A DNA stretch of 64,000 nt, taken from assembly GCA_947500435.1 (NCBI GenBank), contig CANMRV010000005.1, positions 496,001 through 560,000 on the forward strand. Direction: 5' to 3'. Position 1 is the first letter of the stretch, and every line of letters starts with the position of its first letter. Both the position numbers and the translations under genes were made by a program. Under the pieces are notes generated by a model. The model was not told the origin of the DNA. It searched no databases and was given only the letters and a program-made list of their open reading frames with translations. The DNA is from an uncultured Flavobacteriaceae bacterium. Lineage in GTDB: Bacteria; Bacteroidota; Bacteroidia; Flavobacteriales; Flavobacteriaceae. Below are positions 33,835 through 41,795 of this stretch, piece after piece.

Positions 33835-34971
33835 ATGTCAAATATCAGTAGAAGGGTTTTCAATAAAAAGCTGACCCAAGGAGTGGCAGGCACGGCTTTG
33901 CTAGCAGGCATGCCTTTGGCTTGTGGAATGGGAACAGGGCAGCAAAACAAGAAACTAGGAATAGCGCTAGTTGGTCTAGGAAGTTATAGCACAGGTCAAC
34001 TAGCTCCTGGCTTAGTAAACGCTGAACATTGTTATTTGGCAGGTATCGTTACCGGTACTCCAGCAAAAGAAAAGCAATGGATGGAGCAGTATAAAATTCC
34101 GCAAGCGAACGTATACAATTATGAGAATTTTGACGAGATAGCAAAGAACGATGCCATTGACATTGTTTACGTTGTGCTACCCAATAGTATGCATGCGGAA
34201 TTTTGTATCCGAGCTGCCAAAGCTGGGAAACATGTTATCTGTGAAAAACCGATGGCGGTAAGTGTTTTAGAATGCGATGCTATCATTGAGGCCTGTAATA
34301 TGGCAGGTGTTAAATTGAGTGTGGGATATCGTATGCAATCGGATCCATATACGAATGAAATAAAACGTTTGGTTCGTGAAAAGACATTTGGCGACGTACA
34401 TTATGTTTCTTCGGATGCTGCTTATGTTTCTAGGGGTAACCCTGATCAGTGGCGATTGAACAAATCACTTTCAGGTGGTGGAGCACTTTTGAATATGGGA
34501 GTCTATTCCATTCAAAGTAATATCTATGGAACAGGAATGAACCCGATTTCGGTCGCGGCCCAAGAATTCAGTACAATGCCCGACTATTTTAAAGATACCG
34601 ATGAAACAATTACCGCTCAAATGCAATTCCCGAATGGGGTAGTCGGTAATCTATTTACGAGCCATAACGCGAATGCAAATCGTTTGTTTGTTAGTTTTCG
34701 GAAGGGTTGGGCGGAACTGAATCCCTGTCACAACTATGGACCTTTAGCTGGAAGAACATCTGAGGGAAAGGAAATCAAATTCCCACATAAAAGTCAACAA
34801 ATGCTTCAGATGGATGATTTTGCGAAACATATCAAAAACGGAAGCACCAATTTAGCTCCAGGTGAAATGGGGAAACGTGATATGATTATTTGTGAGGCTA
34901 TATACCAATCCATCCGTGAGGGCGGAAAAACCATTCCTTTGGAATTAGGTACTATGGGGATTGTTTCCTAA
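33835..34971 (+). CDS. Gfo/Idh/MocA family oxidoreductase with Tat signal
   Basis: 378 aa. Twin-arginine motif SRRVFNKK followed by a Gly/Ala stretch, so it is likely exported folded with its cofactor. NAD(P)-binding GIALVGLGSYSTGQL and the family motif CEKPMAVSVLECD are present; the rest fits the GFO_IDH_MocA C-terminal domain. Substrate probably a sugar or inositol derivative. It is a paralogue in family only of the one at 25389. Confidence 0.9.
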   Translation: MSNISRRVFNKKLTQGVAGTALLAGMPLACGMGTGQQNKKLGIALVGLGSYSTGQLAPGLVNAEHCYLAGIVTGTPAKEKQWMEQYKIPQANVYNYENFDEIAKNDAIDIVYVVLPNSMHAEFCIRAAKAGKHVICEKPMAVSVLECDAIIEACNMAGVKLSVGYRMQSDPYTNEIKRLVREKTFGDVHYVSSDAAYVSRGNPDQWRLNKSLSGGGALLNMGVYSIQSNIYGTGMNPISVAAQEFSTMPDYFKDTDETITAQMQFPNGVVGNLFTSHNANANRLFVSFRKGWAELNPCHNYGPLAGRTSEGKEIKFPHKSQQMLQMDDFAKHIKNGSTNLAPGEMGKRDMIICEAIYQSIREGGKTIPLELGTMGIVS

Positions 34972-35000
34972 ATAGTTTATTCCTTTAATTTGACAGTGGG

Positions 35001-35042
35001 AAAGTCCTCGATAAGCCTGACAGCAGGCTTATCGAGGACTTT
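35001..35042. terminator. Strong bidirectional terminator
   Basis: 19-base perfect stem (35001-35019 with 35024-35042) and 4-base loop ACAG, flanked by AAA/TTT. It sits in the 83-base gap between convergent genes and can serve both strands. Confidence 0.88.
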
Positions 35043-35054
35043 AAAAAATAAATT

Positions 35055-35819
35055 CTAAAACTTCTCAAAAACTCCCAATCCAAATAAGGCAAAGTCATAC
35101 TTGACAGGATCAATTGGGTCTAGCCTTCGAAGACTTTTGTCTAGTTCGGACAGTGCCTTGGCATCGTTTTGTTTTCGTTTGAGTAGTTTTAATTTTCTAG
35201 CAACATTCCCAGAATGGACATCCAAAGGGCAGGAGAGAAGTGAAGGAGATATATTTTTCCATAGACCAAAATCAACTCCAGTAGAACCATCACGAACCAT
35301 CCAACGCAAAAACATATTGATACGTTTTGCCGCAGAACCTTTTAATGGGTCGCTCACATGTTTAGTGGTTCTTGTTTGATGTGGTAATTCAAAGAAAACT
35401 TCTTTAAAACCTGAAATTGCTGGTTGCATAGAGTTAGAAGTGATTTTCTGTGCGAATACATTTTCTAATCCTTCATGATTTTGGTAAATGTTTTTTAGAC
35501 TTTGGATGAAGTAATTGAGGTCAATTTCATTAAAGGTTCGGTGAACGAATCCCGATAGGTTTTCCAAATCGGTTTCTGTATGGTTGAGCACGAAATCGTA
35601 TGGTGAATTGTCTAACAACTCCATCATTCGATTTGCATTGTTGATAATACTTTTCCGGTTTCCCCAAGCGATAGTTGCAGTTAGAAAGGCACTTATTTCC
35701 ACATCTTCTTTTTTAGAAAAGCGATGTGGAATCTGAATAGGGTCACTTTCCAAAAACTTCGGATGGTTGTATTGCTCAACTTTGGCATCTAAAAATTCCT
35801 TGAGTTCGCTTTTGGTCAT
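35055..35819 (-). CDS. TIGR02757 family protein
   Basis: 254 aa, no TM. It begins with an acidic helix (SELKEFLDAKVEQYNHP) and contains the family segments ISAFLTATIAWGNRKSII and CPLDVHSGNVARKLKLL, the latter reminiscent of helix-hairpin-helix DNA glycosylase folds. Molecular function unknown to me. Its start overlaps the CPBP stop by 4 bases, so the two are coupled. Confidence 0.88.
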   Translation of the reverse strand: MTKSELKEFLDAKVEQYNHPKFLESDPIQIPHRFSKKEDVEISAFLTATIAWGNRKSIINNANRMMELLDNSPYDFVLNHTETDLENLSGFVHRTFNEIDLNYFIQSLKNIYQNHEGLENVFAQKITSNSMQPAISGFKEVFFELPHQTRTTKHVSDPLKGSAAKRINMFLRWMVRDGSTGVDFGLWKNISPSLLSCPLDVHSGNVARKLKLLKRKQNDAKALSELDKSLRRLDPIDPVKYDFALFGLGVFEKF

Positions 35820-36373
35820 TCAAGAGGTATATCGAGAAGTTGAATTGCTACAAGTGGTCCTATTAAAATAAGGTTATAGAGCGAATGCAGGGCCATGGCC
35901 CAGACCAAACCAAAACGGACTCGGATAAACCCTAGTATAAAACCCACACTAATTTGAGGTGCAACCAATATAGGAGAAAGTAAAATTGTACTCTTGGTTA
36001 ATTCAAAATTAGAAATGTGAATAAAACCAAAAATGAGGGTGAGTATGTAAAAGATGTAGTTGAAATAACTTTTGTTTTTAAAAAGCACAATTGGTCCTCT
36101 GAAAAATAATTCTTCCAGTAAGGGAGCTAGAATTACAGCAGCAAAAAGTAAGAACCAAGGGGAATAGTTTTCTAATGCCTCTTCTATTGCGTGTTTTCCC
36201 AATTCAGGATTATGAAATTCACTTATAAGTCCTGTGATTACTCCTAAAACCATGCTGATGACCACTGCAATTACTAGCAATTTAAACAAAACAGTCAGGC
36301 GATATTTGTCATCCGTGTTTTCGTCTTCTTTGTATATAGGGTTCTTTAAAAAAATCCAAAGTTCTTGAAGCAT
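35816..36373 (-). CDS. CPBP (Abi/Rce1-type) intramembrane glutamic protease
   Basis: 185 aa, four or more TM helices. Motif 1 EELFFR (Glu87, Glu88, Arg92), motif 2 His119 in FGFIHIS and motif 3 ALHSLYN (His163, Asn167) are all present, so it should be active. CPBP proteins cleave within membranes; substrate unknown. It lies between the TIGR02757 and ATPase genes in one operon. Confidence 0.92.
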   Translation of the reverse strand: MLQELWIFLKNPIYKEDENTDDKYRLTVLFKLLVIAVVISMVLGVITGLISEFHNPELGKHAIEEALENYSPWFLLFAAVILAPLLEELFFRGPIVLFKNKSYFNYIFYILTLIFGFIHISNFELTKSTILLSPILVAPQISVGFILGFIRVRFGLVWAMALHSLYNLILIGPLVAIQLLDIPLE

Positions 36374-36383
36374 TTGTAACTTT

Positions 36384-37070
36384 CTAAATATTTGCTAAAG
36401 CCTTGTCTTGAGAAGTAATCAAGCCATCAACCATGACCAATTTTCGGTCTGCTAAATCCGCTAGCTGCTCGTTATGGGTTACGATGACAAAGGTTTGTCC
36501 GAATTTATCCCGTAGTTCAAAAAATAGTTTGTGCAGGTTGTCCGCGCTCTCAGAATCTAGATTTCCACTGGGTTCATCTGCGAATATTATTGATGGACTA
36601 TTCACCAAAGCCCTTGCTACGGCGACTCGCTGTTGTTCCCCGCCAGAGAGTTCATTGGGCTTGTGATTGTACCGATGGGAAAGTCCTAGAAAATCAAGCA
36701 ATTCTTTTGCTCTGGCTTCTGCTACCTTGGGAGGGGTCTTTTTAATAAATGCGGGAATACAAACATTCTCCAACGCTGTAAACTCAGGAAGCAATTGGTG
36801 GAATTGAAAAATGAATCCGATGTGTTCATTTCTAAATTTGGCCAAGTCCTTATCGGAAAGATTGGTTACTTCAATGCCATTGATAACCAATTTACCATTG
36901 GTTTTGTTGGTAGGTACATCTAAAGTCCCTAATATCTGAAGTAATGTGGTTTTTCCGGCACCTGAGGCTCCCACGATAGACACTACTTCTCCCTTTTTTA
37001 TATGCAAGTCAACTCCCTTTAAAACTTGGAGCTCACCATAAAATTTTTCAATGTTCGTGGCTTTAATCAT
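36384..37070 (-). CDS. LolD-like ABC transporter ATP-binding protein
   Basis: 228 aa from the ATG at 37070; an upstream in-frame TTG would add five residues and is less likely. Walker A GASGAGKTT, ABC signature LSGGEQQRVAVARAL, Walker B IIFADEPSGNLD and H-loop VIVTHNEQLADLADR. The closest subfamily is LolD/MacB-type (lipoprotein release or efflux); the matching LolCE permease is not in the window. Ten bases before the CPBP gene. Confidence 0.9.
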   Translation of the reverse strand: MIKATNIEKFYGELQVLKGVDLHIKKGEVVSIVGASGAGKTTLLQILGTLDVPTNKTNGKLVINGIEVTNLSDKDLAKFRNEHIGFIFQFHQLLPEFTALENVCIPAFIKKTPPKVAEARAKELLDFLGLSHRYNHKPNELSGGEQQRVAVARALVNSPSIIFADEPSGNLDSESADNLHKLFFELRDKFGQTFVIVTHNEQLADLADRKLVMVDGLITSQDKALANI

Positions 37071-37253
37071 GCTACTTTTTTTCAAGGATGAAAGTAAACA
37101 TTAGGGTGGACATAGCAAAATAGGCTCGTCTATTGATTTTACACATAGGTAGATAGTTTTTTGATTTGAGGAGACTAAAGGAGTAATAAAAATCAGAAGT
37201 ATCTTTATAATGCTAATAAAATCATAATTTTATTTTAACAAAAGAATTATGCT

Positions 37254-37261
37254 TAGATTTG
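37254..37261 (+). promoter_or_regulatory. Putative -7 element for folE
   Basis: TAGATTTG, an exact TAnnTTTG match, 39 bases before the folE ATG. The spacer upstream is very AT-rich and holds an AATAAAAT/ATTTTATT inverted repeat at 37215-37234; no clear TTTG -33. Confidence 0.45.
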
Positions 37262-37300
37262 TTTAGCTATTATTGAAAAAGAATAAACAAAACATAGTGA

Positions 37301-37900
37301 ATGTCTCCATATAAGAACTTAGAAGAGTACAATTTAGAAATCACCGACGAAGTTAAAGAACGCTATTCCTCAATCATTGACGAGATAGGTGAGGACGTCA
37401 AACGAGAAGGTTTGGTCAAGACTCCTGAACGTGCGGCAAAGGCTATGCTGTTTTTGACCCAAGGATATCAACAAGATGCTGCTGAGATTCTAAAAGGCGC
37501 CATGTTCAAGGAAGATTACGATGATATGGTCATCGTTAAGGGTATCGAATTGTATTCGTTATGTGAGCATCACATGCTTCCCTTTTTTGGAAAAGCGCAT
37601 ATTGCATATATCCCCAACGGGCACATTGTAGGACTTAGTAAGATTCCTCGTATTGTTGATGTTTTTGCAAGACGCTTACAGGTACAGGAGCGATTGACAC
37701 ATGATATTTTGGAATGTATTAATGATACGCTTAAGCCAAAAGGGGTTGCAGTGGTAATCGAAGCATCGCACATGTGTATGATGATGCGGGGCGTTCAGAA
37801 ACAGAATTCTGTAACTACGACTTCTGGTTTCCGTGGACAGTTTGAGAAAATTGAAACGCGTAATGAATTTTTGAAATTGATTAGTTCGGATTTGGCGTAA
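37301..37900 (+). CDS. folE: GTP cyclohydrolase I
   Basis: 199 aa. Makes 7,8-dihydroneopterin triphosphate from GTP, the first step to folate or other pterins. Zinc ligands and active site in LCEHHMLPFFGKAHIAYIP and in SHMCMMMRGVQK; GLSKIPRIVDVFARRLQVQE is the central family block. Slightly shorter than E. coli FolE at the N-terminus but complete in the catalytic core. Monocistronic. Confidence 0.96.
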   Translation: MSPYKNLEEYNLEITDEVKERYSSIIDEIGEDVKREGLVKTPERAAKAMLFLTQGYQQDAAEILKGAMFKEDYDDMVIVKGIELYSLCEHHMLPFFGKAHIAYIPNGHIVGLSKIPRIVDVFARRLQVQERLTHDILECINDTLKPKGVAVVIEASHMCMMMRGVQKQNSVTTTSGFRGQFEKIETRNEFLKLISSDLA

Positions 37901-37905
37901 TTTTT

Positions 37906-37971
37906 TGTCACCTGAAGCGCGACGGAGGGGCTAGCAACCATAGGTAGCTATCTATCGCGCTGAGAATGACA
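37906..37971. repeat. Imperfect inverted repeat with GTCA...TGAC ends
   Basis: TGTCACCTGAAGCGCGA (37906-37922) is matched inverted by TCGCGCTGAGAATGACA (37955-37971): 12 of 17 positions pair, with all outer 5 and inner 7 exact. It lies just past the folE stop and resembles the widespread GTCATTCTGAGCG intergenic repeats; a transcript would fold back. It may also end the folE transcript. Confidence 0.55.
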
Positions 37972-38035
37972 TGTTGACTTCATAAAACTTTGGCATTCTT
38001 ATTGTTTTCTTTAGTGAGAATATCTAATTTTAAAT

Positions 38036-38338
38036 ATGTCAATAACTAAAGACTCCAAATACAAAAACCTCTTTCTCGGTTTATTATTCGATGCTATCGG
38101 AATGCTTTCTTTTGTTGTTCCGTTTATAGGTGATTTCTCCGATATTATCTGGGCACCGGTAGCTGCGTGGCTAATGACACGTATGTATAAAGGGAGAGCA
38201 GGTCAAGCCGCAGGTGCAGTGACCTTTGTAGAGGAAATAATTCCTGGTTTAGATATCATTCCTATGTTTACCATCATGTGGTTATACACCTATATATTCA
38301 AAGGCGCCAAGAAGGAAACAATAATAGATGTGGACTAG
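38036..38338 (+). CDS. Small hydrophobic membrane protein, hypothetical
   Basis: 100 aa with two to three hydrophobic stretches (LFLGLLFDAIGMLSFVVPF; VAAWLMTR; IIPMFTIMWLYTYIF) and a charged tail. I do not recognise a named family. Its stop overlaps that of the convergent DUF2892 gene by 4 bases. Confidence 0.72.
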   Translation: MSITKDSKYKNLFLGLLFDAIGMLSFVVPFIGDFSDIIWAPVAAWLMTRMYKGRAGQAAGAVTFVEEIIPGLDIIPMFTIMWLYTYIFKGAKKETIIDVD

Positions 38339-38547
38339 TTCTTAGCCTTTACTTTACAGGTATTCAATCCCACCAATGCATATAGCGGACAGAAACTGAT
38401 AAAACTTGTCACTACAAATATTCCTGCAAGTGCAAGTAAAACATACGCAAGCGTTCCTTCAATAATATTCTGGTAAAACAATACGCCTACTACGGCGGCT
38501 ACAATAAAGCGGATAATACGGTCTGCACCGCCCATGTTTTTCTTCAT
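38335..38547 (-). CDS. DUF2892 (YgaP-like) membrane protein
   Basis: 70 aa. N-terminal MKKNMGGADRIIRF and two TM helices followed by SFCPLYALVGLNTCKVK: the full DUF2892 pattern, the membrane part of YgaP-type rhodaneses but without a rhodanese domain. The SorA-rhodanese cluster begins 200 bases away on the other strand, which may be functionally relevant. Confidence 0.9.
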   Translation of the reverse strand: MKKNMGGADRIIRFIVAAVVGVLFYQNIIEGTLAYVLLALAGIFVVTSFISFCPLYALVGLNTCKVKAKN

Positions 38548-38551
38548 AATT

Positions 38552-38644
38552 TTAGTTTAAATATTCAATAGCCAAAACTATAGCTGTTACTATTGCGGCA
38601 CATATGACACATACCAAAAACAGTTTAAACAGTTTTGACTTCAT
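38552..38644 (-). CDS. Possible 30-residue single-TM microprotein
   Basis: An ATG frame of 30 codons with two N-terminal Lys-rich turns and one long hydrophobic helix (LFLVCVICAAIVTAIVLAI), ending 4 bases before the DUF2892 start. A TACATTTG box (38649-38656 on minus) sits 5 bases before the ATG, so it may only be transcribed leaderless from further up. Such tiny TM peptides are easily random; supported by position and composition only. Confidence 0.35.
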   Translation of the reverse strand: MKSKLFKLFLVCVICAAIVTAIVLAIEYLN

Positions 38645-38676
38645 AAATCAAATGTAAAAATTGTATTTTTCAAGTA

Positions 38677-38710
38677 TTGTAACATTAGTTACGGACTTGA
38701 TTTATATTTG
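38677..38710 (+). promoter_or_regulatory. Putative promoter of the sulfite-oxidation cluster
   Basis: TTG at 38677-38679, 23-base spacer, TATATTTG at 38703-38710 (exact -7). Leader of about 35 bases. Confidence 0.5.
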
Positions 38711-38750
38711 ATTGTACTTTTAGTTGAACCAACTGGATATTTAAAAAAAT

Positions 38751-39971
38751 ATGAAAAGACGCTTCTTTATAGAAAAAACTGCCTTGGCATCAATGACGAC
38801 CCTATTAGGAACGGAAATTGTTCTAGGTGCAACCATGCCCAAAGGATATACCCCATTGGCACTTCAAGACCCTGATCCGTTTAAGTTATTTTCCAAGGAC
38901 ACTAGAATGTCCGTCCTAAATAATAAGCCATGGAACATCGAAGCCAAAGCCCATTTGTTGGATGATAAGATTACACCAAATAAATTCATGTTCATTCGTA
39001 ATAATGGAATTGTTCCTGAAAAACCAGATTCAAAGACATGGACTTTGACTATTGATGGGGAATCGGTAAAAGAAAAAAAAACATATACGCTAGAAGATTT
39101 AAAATCTAAATTCAAACAATATACCTACCAATTGACCTTAGAATGTGGCGGGAATGGAAGAAGTGAATTCGACCCTCCAGCAAAAGGCAATCAATGGACT
39201 ATTGGAGCTGTTTCTTGTGCAAACTGGACAGGAGTGAGGTTACGTGATGTTCTTGAAGATGCTGGAATAAAGGACGATGCGGTCTATATTGGATACCATG
39301 CAGCTGATATTCATTTAAGTCGTAACCCTGAAAAGGAACCTATTTCACGCGGAGCACCCATGGCAAAAGCCAAGCAAGATGAAACACTTTTGGCTTTCCA
39401 AATGAATGGAAAAGACATCCCCCTGGCACATGGCTATCCTTTGCGATTGGTTGCAGGTGGATGGCCTGCTTCCGTTTCAGGAAAATGGGTAAATCGCATC
39501 AGCATTAGAAACAAAGAGCATGACGGTCCTAAAATGGGAGGCACTTCATACCGTGTTCCTTGCAAACCCGTTGCTCCAGGAGAAAAAGTCGCTGAAGAAG
39601 ATATGTGTATCATTGAATCGATGCCCGTGAAATCATTGATAACCTATCCGATGTCAGGTGCGGTTTTGAAAAAAGGACAAAAATTAAATATACGTGGTCA
39701 TGCATGGGCGGGTGAATTGGAAGTTTCAAAAATGGAATATTCCATCGATTTTGGTTCAACTTGGAAAAGTTGTTCTTTAGACGGGCCAGCAAATCGATTG
39801 GCTTGGCAACATTTTTCGGCAACAATAGACTTACCGGGAGAAGGCTATTATGAAGTTTGGGCAAGGGCAACCGATTCTCGAAACGAAGCGCAACCAATGT
39901 TGTTGCCCGGATGGAATCCGAAGGGGTATCTTAACAATGCCTGTCATCGAATTGCGGTAAAAGTAGCATAG
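38751..39971 (+). CDS. SorA/SoxC-like molybdopterin sulfite dehydrogenase
   Basis: 406 aa. A Tat-like KRRFFIEK start fits export of a folded cofactor enzyme. Molybdenum-coordinating Cys132 in LTLECGGNGRSEF; GYHAADIHLSR, HGYPLRLVAGGWPASVSGKW and the C-terminal Ig-like dimerisation domain (KMEYSIDFGSTWKSC) complete the sulfite oxidase fold. It would oxidise sulfite (or, as in SoxC, a sulfane sulfur) in the periplasm, passing electrons to the cytochrome encoded two genes later. Confidence 0.9.
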   Translation: MKRRFFIEKTALASMTTLLGTEIVLGATMPKGYTPLALQDPDPFKLFSKDTRMSVLNNKPWNIEAKAHLLDDKITPNKFMFIRNNGIVPEKPDSKTWTLTIDGESVKEKKTYTLEDLKSKFKQYTYQLTLECGGNGRSEFDPPAKGNQWTIGAVSCANWTGVRLRDVLEDAGIKDDAVYIGYHAADIHLSRNPEKEPISRGAPMAKAKQDETLLAFQMNGKDIPLAHGYPLRLVAGGWPASVSGKWVNRISIRNKEHDGPKMGGTSYRVPCKPVAPGEKVAEEDMCIIESMPVKSLITYPMSGAVLKKGQKLNIRGHAWAGELEVSKMEYSIDFGSTWKSCSLDGPANRLAWQHFSATIDLPGEGYYEVWARATDSRNEAQPMLLPGWNPKGYLNNACHRIAVKVA

Positions 39972-39972
39972 G

Positions 39973-40374
39973 TTGAGCGGAGAAGTAGACTTGAACAGCT
40001 TATTAAAAGGAATGACCCCGAGACTTAATGAGGGAGAATATGTATTTGCATCCGTTAAAAATTTAGATGGAATAAGCAGAAACGATACAATTTGCGAGTT
40101 TAGAGAAAAAGAAGGTACGACCCTGGTTTTAGAAAGGGGTAAGGCAGATGAATTGAAACTCCCCTATGATTACATCGCTTCGTGGATTACATTACAGATT
40201 CATTCGTCTCTCGAAGCGGTTGGTTTGACGGCATTGTTTTCAACTGAATTAGCGCAACATAATATTAGTTGTAATGTAATCGCGGGGTATTATCATGACC
40301 ATATTTTTGTTGACATAAAAGACGCAAACAAGGCAATCGAAGTTTTAAACGATTTATCGAAAAATTATAAATAA
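39973..40374 (+). CDS. ACT domain protein
   Basis: 133 aa with two ACT-like halves (LLKGMTPRLNEGEYVFASVK and LTALFSTELAQHNISCNVIAGYYHDHIFVDIKD). A TTG start right after the SorA stop is used; the next Met (40012) would cut into the conserved first strand. ACT proteins usually bind amino acids; why one sits inside a sulfite-oxidation operon is not clear. Confidence 0.82.
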   Translation: MSGEVDLNSLLKGMTPRLNEGEYVFASVKNLDGISRNDTICEFREKEGTTLVLERGKADELKLPYDYIASWITLQIHSSLEAVGLTALFSTELAQHNISCNVIAGYYHDHIFVDIKDANKAIEVLNDLSKNYK

Positions 40375-40384
40375 GTATTTTTCA

Positions 40385-40834
40385 ATGGATGAAGAAAATC
40401 TTTCAAAGGGCATTAGAGGCTCGTACCGAACTATCATAGTTATTAGTGCTTTGATTGTTATTGCTGCAATTGGCAGTATCTATTATTTTGGCGAACCCCA
40501 AGATGAATTGGTTGAAGTAGAAGCGGATACGGATGATCCGAACCGTATTGAAAACGGTATTCATGTGCGTACCGGTTTTGTAGATGCCCCAGGGATGCAA
40601 GAAACTGTTAATAACTGCACTAGCTGTCATTCAGCACAACTGGTCATTCAAAACCGAATGGATGCAGAGCGTTGGAAATCCACCATTGATTGGATGCAGA
40701 AAACCCAAAATTTATGGGATTTAGGAGATAATGAGGATATCATCGTCGATTATCTAGTTAAAAATTATCCTGTGATTGATAAAGGAAGGCGAGTAGCATT
40801 AAAAGATGTGGAATGGTATGAATTACAAAATTAG
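40385..40834 (+). CDS. Membrane-anchored c-type cytochrome (SorB-like)
   Basis: 149 aa. N-terminal TM anchor (TIIVISALIVIAAIGSIYYF), then one heme motif CTSCH (Cys78, Cys81, His82) with Met92 or Met104 as possible distal ligand. Short cytochrome fold with RWKSTIDWMQ. Probable electron acceptor of the SorA-like enzyme; needs the CcsBA system for heme attachment. Its end overlaps the rhodanese start. Confidence 0.87.
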   Translation: MDEENLSKGIRGSYRTIIVISALIVIAAIGSIYYFGEPQDELVEVEADTDDPNRIENGIHVRTGFVDAPGMQETVNNCTSCHSAQLVIQNRMDAERWKSTIDWMQKTQNLWDLGDNEDIIVDYLVKNYPVIDKGRRVALKDVEWYELQN

Positions 40835-41774
40835 TTGGCTTGTTTTTTTAATTTTCACACTATTTTCTTGCAAGGAAGTAAGGGAAACAAAAACCTCTTC
40901 TTCAACTGAAATTTCCTTAACGTATCACAACACGCAACATTTAATAGAGGCGGATGAACTAGAATCTATTTTACATAGTGATGATGTAAAAATCATTGAC
41001 TTCCGTAAGTCCTCGGAATACGAAAAAGGCCATATTCCAAATTCGTTGAACCTCTGGAGGCCTGAAATCGAAAGTAAATCGTATCCCTACAAGGGCGTTA
41101 TAGCCGACCAAAAGAATGTTGAGGAAGTTCTTTCTAAACTCGGAGTTCAACAGAACGATATCATAATCATCTATGACGATAGAGGTTTATGTGATGCAAC
41201 TCGCTTGTGGTGGGTGTTAAAAGTTTATAACTTTAATCACGTACGATTGTTAAATGGAGCTTGGTCTGCCTGGAAGGATAGCAATGGGATAGTTAGTCTT
41301 GAAGTACCGACAATTAAACCTTCACAATTTGAATTCGCAAGTAGCCCCTCAAAGGATTTATACATCCAGCATAGTGAGTTGGAAGGTTTACTTGACAAAG
41401 AAAATTTGGTTCTAATCGATACTAGAACGGCTGATGAATACAGTGGAAAACGCCAGAAAATAGGGGCGACGAGAAGTGGTAGAATTCCAACGAGCATAAA
41501 TATTGATTGGATGCAGGCCATAGAAGCAAAAAGTACTCAAAAATTCAAGTCAAGGGCAGAACTTGAGAAAATATACCAGGTTGTGGAAAAATCTAATGAT
41601 GACCCAATAGTTACCTATTGTCATACCGGTGTACGCTCAGCGCATACCACATTCGTTTTGACTGAACTATTGGGATACACGAATGTGAAAAACTATGATG
41701 GCTCTTGGTCAGAGTGGAGTTATATTGAAGGTTTACCTATTGAAAAAGATAGTGCTGCGACAGTATTTAACTAG
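40818..41774 (+). CDS. Two-domain rhodanese (thiosulfate / 3-mercaptopyruvate sulfurtransferase), lipoprotein
   Basis: 318 aa from the ATG at 40818, which begins a lipoprotein signal MNYKISWLVFLIFTLFSC; an ATG four codons earlier is possible but would disturb it. The N-terminal rhodanese domain is inactive-like; the C-terminal one has the active Cys loop VTYCHTGVRSAHT. It overlaps the cytochrome gene by 17 bases. It could supply or remove sulfane sulfur beside the sulfite dehydrogenase, releasing sulfite from thiosulfate. Confidence 0.9.
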   Translation: MNYKISWLVFLIFTLFSCKEVRETKTSSSTEISLTYHNTQHLIEADELESILHSDDVKIIDFRKSSEYEKGHIPNSLNLWRPEIESKSYPYKGVIADQKNVEEVLSKLGVQQNDIIIIYDDRGLCDATRLWWVLKVYNFNHVRLLNGAWSAWKDSNGIVSLEVPTIKPSQFEFASSPSKDLYIQHSELEGLLDKENLVLIDTRTADEYSGKRQKIGATRSGRIPTSINIDWMQAIEAKSTQKFKSRAELEKIYQVVEKSNDDPIVTYCHTGVRSAHTTFVLTELLGYTNVKNYDGSWSEWSYIEGLPIEKDSAATVFN

Positions 41775-41795
41775 TAGTACGATTATTGTTAGGCT

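Noticed and set aside
37215..37234. AATAAAAT/ATTTTATT inverted repeat as an operator
   Set aside because: Eight A/T-only pairs in an AT-rich stretch are easily produced by chance; reported only inside the folE promoter note.
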